Below, one piece after another: positions 1 to 6,772 of a DNA stretch of 8,570 bases; position 1 is the stretch's first letter; every line of letters begins with the position of its first letter. The stretch comes from Chloroflexota bacterium (GTDB lineage Bacteria; Chloroflexota; FW602-bin22; JAMCYS01), in assembly GCA_021847625.1 (NCBI GenBank), contig JAJZQK010000105.1, positions 1 through 8,570 of the forward strand, written 5' to 3'. The notes under the pieces are model-generated. The model saw only the letters and a program-made list of their open reading frames with translations, did not search any database and had not been told where the DNA came from. A program made the position numbers and the translations under genes.

Positions 1-74
1 AACACCGCCCGCTGTTGCACTGCCGCAAGGGGGCTGAACTTCGCCTGCTTTCCGGCCTCGGACGTAGTCGCCCG

Positions 75-2474
75 TCAGTTCTTGATGATCAGCGGCAAGT
101 GCACCTGCTTTTCGAGCGATGGCGCCCCTCCCGGTGTGGCCATCGCGGTCGGCGTTGGCGTCGATGTGGGGGTAGAGTTGTCGAGCGACATCTTGAAGAT
201 CACGGCATCCCAATCGCCGTTCCAGCCCGTATCGTAAGCGCCCTCCGTCGTCGGGTAGTCGGGGGAAATTGTGTCGCCGACGACGTACACTACGTCGGGG
301 CCGGCCAGCGTCAGGCCCCAAATCCGGTCGTCGCCGCTGCCGCCGATGAACGAGGAGTACCGCAGGCTCTCGGTCCCGCTCCTATTCGTATCGATCTTGG
401 CCAGGAAGCCATCCAAGTCGCCGTTATGGCTTATGTCGTAGGCGCCCGCCGTCGTTGGAAAGTGGACGGAGGCGGTGTGGCCACCTAGGTAGGCCACGCC
501 GCTGCCGTCGGTCGCCAGGGCCCAGGGAGCGACGTCCGAATCAGTATCACCAAGATAAGTCGAGTAGAGGGGGTCGGCCTCATTGTTTCCGGCCGGGTTG
601 AGCCGCAGGAGGAAGGCGTCGTCGCAAATGGTTCCCGCCAAGTCGCAGACACCACCCCCGAACACCCTGTCGTAGCCGTTGGCGGTGGTCGGGAAGTTGT
701 CCGAGCGTGTCTGACCGGCGACGTATACGGTAGGCCCAGCCTCCAGGGCTATCCCCGCGACGCGCTTCTCGAGCTGATCGCCGCCCAGGTAGGTGGCGTA
801 AAGAAGGTCCAAGTCCTCTCCGCCGGCCGGGTTTATTATCGCCAGGAAGCCATCCTGATTCCCAGCGTAGGAGCCATCGTAGGCACCCGCCGTCGTCGGG
901 AAGTCGTCGGATGCGGTTTCGCCGATGAGGTAGGCCACGCCGCTGGCGTCCACCGCGACGTTAGTGCTATGGTCCCAGGCGGTGCCACCCAGGTAGGTGC
1001 CGTATACGAGATCCGCCGGGCCATTGCCGGCCGGATTGATCCTGACCAGCACCGCGTCGTGGGAGTCCAAGCGGGTCGCGCCATCCTTGAGCGCCGTCTG
1101 GTAGGCGTTGGGCGTCGTGGGGAACTTGGTCGAGTAGGTAGACCCCGCTATGTACACCGTTCCGCCTGGTCCAAGCGCCAGGCCGTGCATCGCGTCGATA
1201 TCGTCGCCGCCGATGAAGGTACCGTAGAGCAGCTGGTCGCCATTCGGGCCCAGCTTCACCAGAAACCCATCCTCGCAATGGTCCCCTAGGCAGACGGGGC
1301 CAGCGAACGTGTCGTCGAAGGGACTGCTTCCAGGGGTAGGTCCCGCGGTAGGGAAATCAGCCGAATAGGTGAAACCAGCGATATAGGCATTCCCACTCGA
1401 ATCTACCTTGATCTGCACCAGTTCATCGGGCGCGCCGTAGCCGTCGAGGCTGCTGCCGCCGATGAAGGTGGCGTACTGCGGGGGCGACAGGTTGGCATCG
1501 AACTTCGCCACAAAGACGTCGTGATCGCCGCCATTGTAGGTGGGATCGTACGCGCCCGGCGTCGTCGGGAAGGGAGGGCTGGAGGATAACGTGTCGCCTG
1601 TGACGTACACAGAACCACTACCATCTAGGGCAACGCCGAAGGCCTGATCCTCGTTGTTCTCTCCCAAGAAAGTGCTGATCAGCAGGTCGGCCGGGTCGTC
1701 CAGTGCGCCGACGGACTGAGGCAAATACACATCGGCTGCCGCCTGGCTGGCCGTGGCGAACGGCATCAGCACCTCGTCGCCTTCGACGGCGGGCACCTGG
1801 CCGCCAGGGGGCACGGCGCCCTCGACTTGCGGCAGCGCCAGCGTGTACTCGTCCACGGCGGTGGAGATCTTCAGTTTGCCGCCCTCCACCCTCAGGCCGC
1901 TGGCGCCGGCCACGTGCATGCGCACCGCGCCCAGGCTCTCGGCCGAGCTGGCTACCAGGCGCAGGCTGTCGCTCACCTCGAGGTCGACGCCCGGGTAGAG
2001 GTCCTTGAGGCGAAGGCCCTGCCAGACCGGCACGTCCGTGTGCCACTGCCCGGGGTCGTTGCCCAGGAAGTAGGAGACGCGCGTGCTCAGCCGGTCGAAC
2101 GGCTCGATCTGGGGCTGGGGGTTGCTCCCGGGGAAGGTCAGATGCAGGTTCACCCCCCGCTGCGGGACCTGCTGGCTCGGACCGTCCGACCCGGCCGCCG
2201 TCCGCCGCTCCTTGAGGTCGAACCAGAGCCCGTCCGCGCCCACGAAGAGGGTAGCCTTGCCGCCGAACGTCTTGAAGCGGGTCGCGCTGTCGAACTGACC
2301 CACGTTCTCCACGAACATCGCCGCCGGTTCCTGGAGCTGCTGGGCGCTGCCTACCAGAGAAGGGGCCGCCAGGGCTTGCCCTGGCTGTGACTGGGCAGCC
2401 AGCGGCTGCCACCCCCAGGCGAGAAGGACGATTGCCGTCACGACGCAGATGGCGGGGCCAAGTTGGCGCTTCAT
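75..2474 (-). CDS. Exported SBBP-repeat seven-bladed beta-propeller protein
   Basis: A 799-residue protein of unknown function that appears to be exported. Residues 1-28 form a signal peptide (MKRQ, a hydrophobic run to about residue 20, then an AAQ-type cleavage site). Residues about 50-260 form the conserved module that commonly precedes SBBP repeats (MFVENVGQFD at 53-62). Residues about 264-764 hold seven SBBP repeats, each with a Y-x-T-[YF]-[LI]-G-G-like strand, a D-x-x-G-x-x-Y-[VIL]-x-G turn, an FPTT-like motif (residues 302, 374, 451, 525, 594, 672 and 740) and a D-[GAV]-F-[LV]-like strand. Seven units suit a closed seven-bladed propeller. The tail is a Thr/Pro linker (766-783) ending in HLPLIIKN. 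The start at 2474 is chosen because GAGGGAG lies about 10 nt upstream and the signal peptide begins there; the in-frame ATG at 2630 adds 52 polar residues. No catalytic motif is visible. A surface or adhesion role is an inference. Confidence 0.9.
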   Translation of the reverse strand: MKRQLGPAICVVTAIVLLAWGWQPLAAQSQPGQALAAPSLVGSAQQLQEPAAMFVENVGQFDSATRFKTFGGKATLFVGADGLWFDLKERRTAAGSDGPSQQVPQRGVNLHLTFPGSNPQPQIEPFDRLSTRVSYFLGNDPGQWHTDVPVWQGLRLKDLYPGVDLEVSDSLRLVASSAESLGAVRMHVAGASGLRVEGGKLKISTAVDEYTLALPQVEGAVPPGGQVPAVEGDEVLMPFATASQAAADVYLPQSVGALDDPADLLISTFLGENNEDQAFGVALDGSGSVYVTGDTLSSSPPFPTTPGAYDPTYNGGDHDVFVAKFDANLSPPQYATFIGGSSLDGYGAPDELVQIKVDSSGNAYIAGFTYSADFPTAGPTPGSSPFDDTFAGPVCLGDHCEDGFLVKLGPNGDQLLYGTFIGGDDIDAMHGLALGPGGTVYIAGSTYSTKFPTTPNAYQTALKDGATRLDSHDAVLVRINPAGNGPADLVYGTYLGGTAWDHSTNVAVDASGVAYLIGETASDDFPTTAGAYDGSYAGNQDGFLAIINPAGGEDLDLLYATYLGGDQLEKRVAGIALEAGPTVYVAGQTRSDNFPTTANGYDRVFGGGVCDLAGTICDDAFLLRLNPAGNNEADPLYSTYLGDTDSDVAPWALATDGSGVAYLGGHTASVHFPTTAGAYDISHNGDLDGFLAKIDTNRSGTESLRYSSFIGGSGDDRIWGLTLAGPDVVYVVGDTISPDYPTTEGAYDTGWNGDWDAVIFKMSLDNSTPTSTPTPTAMATPGGAPSLEKQVHLPLIIKN
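183..1685 (-). repeat. Seven tandem SBBP propeller repeats within the CDS
   Basis: Protein-level tandem repeat of about 62-77 residues, seven units (residues about 264-764). The signature FPTT-x-x-x-[AG]-Y-[DQ] is clear in units 1 and 3-6. Unit 2 has FPTAGPTP and unit 7 has YPTTEGAYD. The DNA also echoes the repeat: GTCGT-GGGAA-like stretches recur on the plus strand near 450, 890, 1108 and 1560. Units 2 and 5 are longer because of cysteine-containing inserts. Confidence 0.85.
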
Positions 2475-2774
2475 AAGGCTCACTCCCTCAACTTCGAAGG
2501 TTCGCTCGCGCGCCCACCGGGACTGTGTCTGGGCGCACTGGCGACCACCTTTGTCGTCTGAGCGCAACTGCCCTTCACCTCGCACCATCCGACCCAGCCT
2601 CCGCCGGCTCAGTTGTGCTTGGACGCCCACATGTTAAGAGTAACGCAGCTTGCTCTCAGGGCCAATCGACGTTGGAAGAGTTGGTAGGTGGACAGGAGTA
2701 TGATGTGTGGAGTGGACGGCAGGTCAGGGGCCTGGACGTTTATCCAGGCGTCCCGCGAGACGCGGGCGCGGGGG
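2475..2774. other. Intergenic region without a recognisable gene
   Basis: Together with the terminator this is the 349-bp gap between the dehydrogenase gene and the propeller gene. I see no convincing coding frame. It contains two further short inverted repeats: CCTGGA/TCCAGG at 2731-2748 (6-bp arms, 6-nt loop) and CCCGCG/CGCGGG at 2752-2766 (6-bp arms, 3-nt loop). It must hold the promoter of the propeller gene. The best minus-strand candidate I find is only weak: TTGGCC, 17 nt, TACTCT, read around 2663-2635. The ribosome binding site GAGGGAG lies at about 2484-2490. No known riboswitch consensus was recognised. Confidence 0.5.
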
Positions 2775-2813
2775 AAGCAAAGGCGGGGCCCGGTCGGACG
2801 ACCGGGCCCCGCC
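2775..2813 (-). terminator. Rho-independent terminator of the homocitrate operon
   Basis: A perfect 14-bp inverted repeat (arms 2782-2795 and 2800-2813, GGCGGGGCCCGGTC type) with a 4-nt loop begins 10 nt after the stop codon of the dehydrogenase gene. In the minus-strand direction it is followed by the short T-rich run TTTGCTT. The stem is very strong and almost entirely G/C; the T-tract is short. It would end the four-gene transcript and insulate the propeller gene. Confidence 0.8.
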
Positions 2814-2823
2814 AGGGAGGGGA

Positions 2824-3816
2824 CTACAGGGCCGCCACCACGGCGGCCGTTACTTGAGCGGTCGTGGCCGTGCCCCCCAGGTCGGGCGGCAGCACGCCCC
2901 GGCGAATGGTGGCGCTCACGGCGGCGTTGACCCGCTGCGCCGCCTTCACCTCGCCAAGGTGGGAGAGCAGCATGCCGGCGGCTAGGATCGTCGCCAGCGG
3001 ATTGGCGATGCCCCGGCCGGCGATGTCGGGGGCGGAGCCGTGCACCGGCTCGAAGATCGCCCCCCGCTCGCCTAGGTTGCCCGCCGCGGCCAGGCCCATG
3101 CCGCCCACGAGCATCGCCGCCTCGTCGGAGAGTATATCTCCAAACAGATTCGTGGTGACGAGGACCGAGAAGTTCTCGGGGTCCTTGATCAGGCGCATGG
3201 CCATCGCATCCACCAGCATCTCGCCAACCCGAATCTCGGGATACTCCTCGGCCACCGCCAGGGCCGTGCGCCGGAAGAGGCCGCAGGTCAGCCGCAGCAC
3301 GTTCGCCTTGTGGACGATGGTCACGTTCGGCCGACCCTCCCGCCGGGCCAGCTCGAAGGCCGCCCGCGCGATCCGTTCCGATCCCTTGCGGCTGATCACA
3401 CGCTTGGCGACGGCGTAGTCCCCGTGGTCCTCCTCCTGGCCGCTGTAGAGGCCCTCGGTGTTCTCCCGGAAGATCACCAGGTCTATTCCCTCCCGATAGC
3501 CCTCGACCCCCAACGAGCGTACCGGCCGCACGTTGGCGTAGAGGTCGAGCTGGCGGCGGAGGGTGACAATAGCGCTGCGGTAGTTCGGGATGTCCGGGGG
3601 CGTCGTCACGGCGCCGAACAGCACCGCGTCGGCGGCCCGGCAGGCCGCGACGGTGGCCTCGGGGATGGGGTCGCCGCAGTCCTGGTAGCAGGCGTAGCCG
3701 GCCCGGGCCGACGTGAACTCGATCGGCAGGCGCAGGGCCGCCAGCACCTGCACCGCCGCGGGCACGACCTCGCGGCCGATGCCGTCGCCCTCGACGACGC
3801 AGACGGTATGGCTCAT
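2824..3816 (-). CDS. Homoisocitrate / 3-isopropylmalate dehydrogenase family enzyme (probable homoisocitrate dehydrogenase)
   Basis: A 330-residue NAD-dependent beta-decarboxylating dehydrogenase. It probably oxidises homoisocitrate to 2-oxoadipate, the fourth step of the AAA route, in the cytosol. Family motifs are intact: EGDGIG (9-14), LRRQLDLYANVRP (86-98), RENTEGLY with Tyr124, HKANVL with Lys170, metal Asp at 203, 227 and 231, and the coenzyme loop EPVHGSAPDIAG (256-267). The protein resembles Thermus homoisocitrate dehydrogenase over its whole length, and the 79-101 stretch resembles yeast Lys12. At the position of Thermus Arg85 it has Val84, a position known to shape substrate choice. 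The gene overlaps the small-subunit gene by four bases (ATGA), implying translational coupling. A 3-isopropylmalate or dual function cannot be excluded; the homocitrate synthase upstream favours the homoisocitrate reading. Confidence 0.85.
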   Translation of the reverse strand: MSHTVCVVEGDGIGREVVPAAVQVLAALRLPIEFTSARAGYACYQDCGDPIPEATVAACRAADAVLFGAVTTPPDIPNYRSAIVTLRRQLDLYANVRPVRSLGVEGYREGIDLVIFRENTEGLYSGQEEDHGDYAVAKRVISRKGSERIARAAFELARREGRPNVTIVHKANVLRLTCGLFRRTALAVAEEYPEIRVGEMLVDAMAMRLIKDPENFSVLVTTNLFGDILSDEAAMLVGGMGLAAAGNLGERGAIFEPVHGSAPDIAGRGIANPLATILAAGMLLSHLGEVKAAQRVNAAVSATIRRGVLPPDLGGTATTAQVTAAVVAAL

Positions 3817-4316
3817 TCGCCCACCGCCAGGTGGAGGTCGCCGTGCTCGCGCACGTAGTTCACGATGCCGCCCGCGCGGATGATCGCCAGCGCGAACGGC
3901 GGCAGCGGCCGGGTGGCGAAGGCCAGCCCCTGCTGGGGCAAGTGGATCTCGCCCGTCGCCAGGTCAACCCCTATCGGCTCCCCATCGACCGCCTTCTCCC
4001 ACAGGTCGGGGCAGATGAGGATCGGCAGGCCGATGTTGATCGAGTTGCGGTAGAAGATACGGGCGAAGCTGCGGGCGATGACCACGCCGAGCCCGGTCGC
4101 TGCCAACGCCACCGGCGCGTGCTCGCGGGAGGAGCCGCAGCCGAAGTTGTCGCCGGCGACGATCGCATCGCCCGGCTGGACGGTCGTCGGGAAGTCCGGC
4201 CGCTCCTCGCAGAGGCAGTGGCGCGCCAGGTGGGCGCGATCGGTCGTCACGTTGTAGCGGCCGGGGATGATGACGTCGGTGTTGACGTTATGGCCGAGTT
4301 TCCATACCCGTGGCAT
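3813..4316 (-). CDS. leuD: Homoaconitase / 3-isopropylmalate dehydratase small subunit
   Basis: A 167-residue swivel-domain subunit that pairs with the adjacent large subunit to isomerise homocitrate to homoisocitrate via homoaconitate (or the leucine-pathway equivalent). Visible motifs are the N-terminal MPRVWKLGHNVNTDVIIPGR, nearly that of Thermus LysU, the GCGSSREHAP loop (60-69) and ARSFARIFYRNSINIGLP (81-98). The substrate-recognition loop after GRY reads YNVT rather than the YL-type of archaeal enzymes, so substrate cannot be assigned from it. The start is fixed by AGGAGG about 10 nt upstream and by overlap with the large-subunit stop codon (TAATG). The frame stays open upstream to 5405, but that part is an antiframe of the large-subunit gene and is not coding. 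Family certain; substrate inferred from the operon. Confidence 0.88.
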   Translation of the reverse strand: MPRVWKLGHNVNTDVIIPGRYNVTTDRAHLARHCLCEERPDFPTTVQPGDAIVAGDNFGCGSSREHAPVALAATGLGVVIARSFARIFYRNSINIGLPILICPDLWEKAVDGEPIGVDLATGEIHLPQQGLAFATRPLPPFALAIIRAGGIVNYVREHGDLHLAVGE

Positions 4317-5557
4317 TACTGATACCTCCTCGGGTCGACAATGCGCCCGGCGATGGCCGAGGCCGCCGCCGTGGCGGGGCTGGCGACGTATATCTCGGAA
4401 GTCGGGTCGCCCATGCGCCCGGTGAAATTGCGATTCATCGTCGTCAGGGCGCGCTCGCCGGCGGCCAAGGTGCCCTGATGGCGGCCGATGCACGGCCCGC
4501 AGCCGGGGTTGCCGACGATGGCGCCGGCCTCCATCAGCGTCCGGATGTACCCCTTCTCCATCGCGGCGAGGTAGATCTCGCGCGAGGCCGGGATGACTAC
4601 CGTCCGCGTGAAACGATGGACCTGCTTGCCGGCGAGCATCCGCGCGGCGACGGCGATGTCCTCCAGGCGCCCGTTCGTGCAGGTGCCGATGAACACCTCG
4701 TCCAGCGGCGTGCCTTCCACGTCCCCCACCGGGTGGACGTTGCCGACGTCCGGCGGGCAGGCGACCAGCGGGCCGAGGCTGCCGATGTCCAGCCTGATCT
4801 CCCTCTCGTAGCGGGGGTTGGCCGGGGCGATCGGGCCAACCGTCTCCGTTGTCCGTGGCGCCAGGTAGGCGAGCGTCGTCTCGTCGGCCTCGATCAGCCC
4901 GGCCTTGGCGCCGAACTCCACGGCCATGTTCGAGAGCGTCATGCGGTCGCCGACCGGCAAGGCCCGGATCGTCTCGCCCGCGAATTCGACCGCCCTGTAG
5001 TTGGCGCCTTCCACGCCCAGCTCGCGCACGATGGCGAGGATGATGTCCTTGGCGTAGCTCCTCGCCGGCAGACGGCCACTCACCTCGATGCGGATGGTCT
5101 CCGGCACGCGGAACCACGTCTTGCCTGTGGCGTAGGCCAGGCCGATGTCGGTCGAGCCCATGCCGGTGCCGAAGGCCCCCAGCGCCCCGTAGGTGCAGGT
5201 GTGGCTGTCGCCGCCGACGATGAGCATACCCGGCCGTACGAGGCCCTTCTCCACCAGCACCTGGTGGCAGACCCCTTCCTGGAAGAAGTTCTGGATCTCC
5301 TGCTCCGCCACGAAGCGGCGGGTGACCTGGTGAAGCGCCGCCGTGGCGATGCTGGCCGGCGGCATGATGTGGTCCAGCACGATCACGACCCGCGACGGAT
5401 CCCACACGCGATCGCGCAACTGGCTAAAGGCTTCCACGGCCAGCGGCGTCGTCGTATCGTGGCTCATCACCAGATCGACCGGCACCACAACCAACTCGCC
5501 GGCCTCGACCGGGCGGCCGAGCTTGCGGCTAAAGATCTCTTCTGCTAGCGTCCCCAT
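4316..5557 (-). CDS. leuC: Homoaconitase / 3-isopropylmalate dehydratase large subunit
   Basis: A 413-residue catalytic subunit of the short archaeal/Thermus LeuC-LysT type. It should carry a [4Fe-4S] cluster held by Cys293 (FIGTCTNGR) and Cys353/Cys356 (NPGCGPC). Other landmarks are LDHIMP (61-66), GGDSHTCTYGALGAFGTGMG (115-134) with His119, and NRNFTGRMG (375-383). Its length and many segments match Thermus LysT, the homoaconitase large subunit. It acts with the small subunit encoded next, overlapping by one base (TAATG). The ATG at 5557 is preceded by AAGGGG at a suitable distance and lies 18 nt after the synthase stop. In this operon homoaconitase is the likely activity; 3-isopropylmalate dehydratase, or both, remains possible because the families are not separable by eye. 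Confidence 0.9.
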   Translation of the reverse strand: MGTLAEEIFSRKLGRPVEAGELVVVPVDLVMSHDTTTPLAVEAFSQLRDRVWDPSRVVIVLDHIMPPASIATAALHQVTRRFVAEQEIQNFFQEGVCHQVLVEKGLVRPGMLIVGGDSHTCTYGALGAFGTGMGSTDIGLAYATGKTWFRVPETIRIEVSGRLPARSYAKDIILAIVRELGVEGANYRAVEFAGETIRALPVGDRMTLSNMAVEFGAKAGLIEADETTLAYLAPRTTETVGPIAPANPRYEREIRLDIGSLGPLVACPPDVGNVHPVGDVEGTPLDEVFIGTCTNGRLEDIAVAARMLAGKQVHRFTRTVVIPASREIYLAAMEKGYIRTLMEAGAIVGNPGCGPCIGRHQGTLAAGERALTTMNRNFTGRMGDPTSEIYVASPATAAASAIAGRIVDPRRYQ

Positions 5558-5575
5558 CGTTTTTCCCCTTTATCC

Positions 5576-6709
5576 TTAGCCGGCCACGGCGGCGCAATAG
5601 CTAGTGATGGCGTTATCGACATCTGCCATGCAGATCGGCCGTTCGTCGGCTAGGCTCTTTATCTGACGAGTCACTTGCCGCAGGTCCGCCTCGCCGAGCT
5701 CGATCCCCAGCTCCGAGGCGCGGTGGCGAATGGCCGCCTTGCCCGTGATGCGGGAAGCGACCTGGATGGAGCGCTGGAGGCCGAAATCGGCCGGATCGAG
5801 CGCTTCGTAGGTTTGCGGTTGGCGCAGCACGGCGTTCGTGTGGACGCCGGCCTTGTGCGTGAAGGCGGTCGCGCCGGTGATCGGGGCGTTGAACGGGATC
5901 GGCACGCCCACCAGCTCGGCCACGAACCGGTCGAGCTCGGGGAGAGCCGGCAGGCTGTACTTACGCATAAGCTGCCTATCCACCGAGTACAGCCGGGCGA
6001 CCAGACCGCTCAGCGAGGTGATGCCGTTCCGCTCGCCGATGCCCAGCACCGTCGTGTCGATGCAGTTGGCGCCGGATTCCAGCGCCGTCAGCGCGTTGGC
6101 CACCGCGCAGCCGGTGTCGTTGTGAACGTGGAACTCGATCTCCACCCCGTAGCGTTCGCGGAAGAAGGACACCCGCTGCATCACCTGCGTCGGCGTGGCC
6201 ACGCCGGTCGTGTCCGGCAGGCCGATGCGGTCCACGCCCGCGGCGCAGATCGGGTCGAAGATCGCCGTCAGGTCCGCGACCTCCGTCCGGAAGGCATCCT
6301 CGGCGCTGAAGCGCACAAACACCCCGCGTTCCTTGAGCATGCCGATGAGGCCGACGGCCGAACCGACGATCTCCTCCAGGCTCCGGCCGTGGCTGTGCAG
6401 GCGCATCAGCATCGAACTGCCCTGGTAGAGGTTGATCCCCTGCGCCCCGCAGTCGAGCGCCGCCATCACCTCGGAGGGCTCGCATCGGCAGTGGGCGAAG
6501 ATCTTGGCCCGCAGATTGAGCGCCCGCAGGGCCCGGATGTCCTCGCCCGCCTTGTCGGAGACGACCGGCGAGCTGACTTCGATATGCTCGACCCCGAACG
6601 CGTCGAGGCGCTTAGCGAGGTCGATCCTGTCCTTAGAGCGGAAGAAGGTGTTCGCAAACTGTTCGCCCTCACGCAGCGTCGTGTCCAGAATCGAAAACTC
6701 GCCTATCAC
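5576..6709 (-). CDS. lys20: Homocitrate synthase (Thermus/fungal type)
   Basis: A 377-residue DRE-TIM metallolyase that condenses acetyl-CoA with 2-oxoglutarate to homocitrate, the first step of the AAA route. It resembles Thermus homocitrate synthase throughout: ILDTTLREGEQF (7-18), His73 (the Thermus His72 position for 2-oxoglutarate), RFSAEDAFR (133-141), the metal pair HVHNDTGCA (194-202), GIGERNGIT (223-231) and THKAGVH (284-290). NGIT and DTGCA distinguish it from 2-isopropylmalate synthase. Asn93 replaces the Asp linked to lysine inhibition. It is shorter than full LeuA and lacks a LeuA regulatory domain. GTG at 6709 is chosen as the start because AAGGAGG sits 8 nt upstream and the N-terminus then matches Thermus. 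The ATG at 6739 directly abuts the T-tract of the leader terminator and would place the ribosome binding site inside the coding region. First gene of the T-box operon. Confidence 0.88.
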   Translation of the reverse strand: MIGEFSILDTTLREGEQFANTFFRSKDRIDLAKRLDAFGVEHIEVSSPVVSDKAGEDIRALRALNLRAKIFAHCRCEPSEVMAALDCGAQGINLYQGSSMLMRLHSHGRSLEEIVGSAVGLIGMLKERGVFVRFSAEDAFRTEVADLTAIFDPICAAGVDRIGLPDTTGVATPTQVMQRVSFFRERYGVEIEFHVHNDTGCAVANALTALESGANCIDTTVLGIGERNGITSLSGLVARLYSVDRQLMRKYSLPALPELDRFVAELVGVPIPFNAPITGATAFTHKAGVHTNAVLRQPQTYEALDPADFGLQRSIQVASRITGKAAIRHRASELGIELGEADLRQVTRQIKSLADERPICMADVDNAITSYCAAVAG

Positions 6710-6710
6710 G

Positions 6711-6724
6711 GTTCCTGCCTCCTT
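6711..6724 (-). promoter_or_regulatory. Ribosome binding site deciding the synthase start
   Basis: AAGGAGG followed by 8 nt and GTG at 6709-6707. It selects the GTG over the in-frame ATG at 6739, which has no such site because the terminator stem and T-tract lie directly upstream. Confidence 0.75.
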
Positions 6725-6739
6725 GTGCTTGAGAACCAT

Positions 6740-6772
6740 AAAAAATGCCCCTCGTCCTCAAGGGACGAGGGG
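6740..6772 (-). terminator. T-box intrinsic terminator (attenuator)
   Basis: A perfect 10-bp stem CCCCTCGTCC/GGACGAGGGG (6772-6748) with a CTTGA loop, followed by CA and six T residues (6745-6740). Its 5' arm is also the 3' arm of the antiterminator, so the two folds are mutually exclusive. This shows the T-box acts at transcription rather than translation. Confidence 0.93.

Noticed and set aside
1..74. A terminator or second gene after the propeller gene
   Set aside because: Neither a stem with a T-tract nor a plausible coding frame is visible in these 74 bases.
2475..2630. Longer start (ATG at 2630) for the propeller protein
   Set aside because: It adds 52 polar, basic residues before a clear signal peptide. 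The ribosome binding site and signal peptide support ATG at 2474.
2475..2760. A riboswitch upstream of the propeller gene
   Set aside because: No cobalamin, SAM, c-di-GMP or other consensus core could be recognised; only small hairpins are present.
4317..5405. Upstream extension of the small aconitase subunit frame to give a 530-residue protein
   Set aside because: The extension is an alternative frame of the large-subunit gene with low-complexity Arg/Gly/Pro-rich translation. The MPRVW start has its own strong ribosome binding site.
4310..5548. 412-residue open frame on the plus strand opposite the large aconitase subunit
   Set aside because: GC-rich antisense shadow with no recognisable domain; the opposite strand encodes an intact conserved enzyme.
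2824..6709. Calling the operon a leucine (leuA-leuC-leuD-leuB) operon
   Set aside because: The synthase has homocitrate-type motifs (DTGCA, GERNGIT, the His of 2-oxoglutarate binding), lacks the LeuA regulatory domain, and the T-box specifier region offers no leucine codon in register. Leucine activity of the downstream enzymes is still possible.
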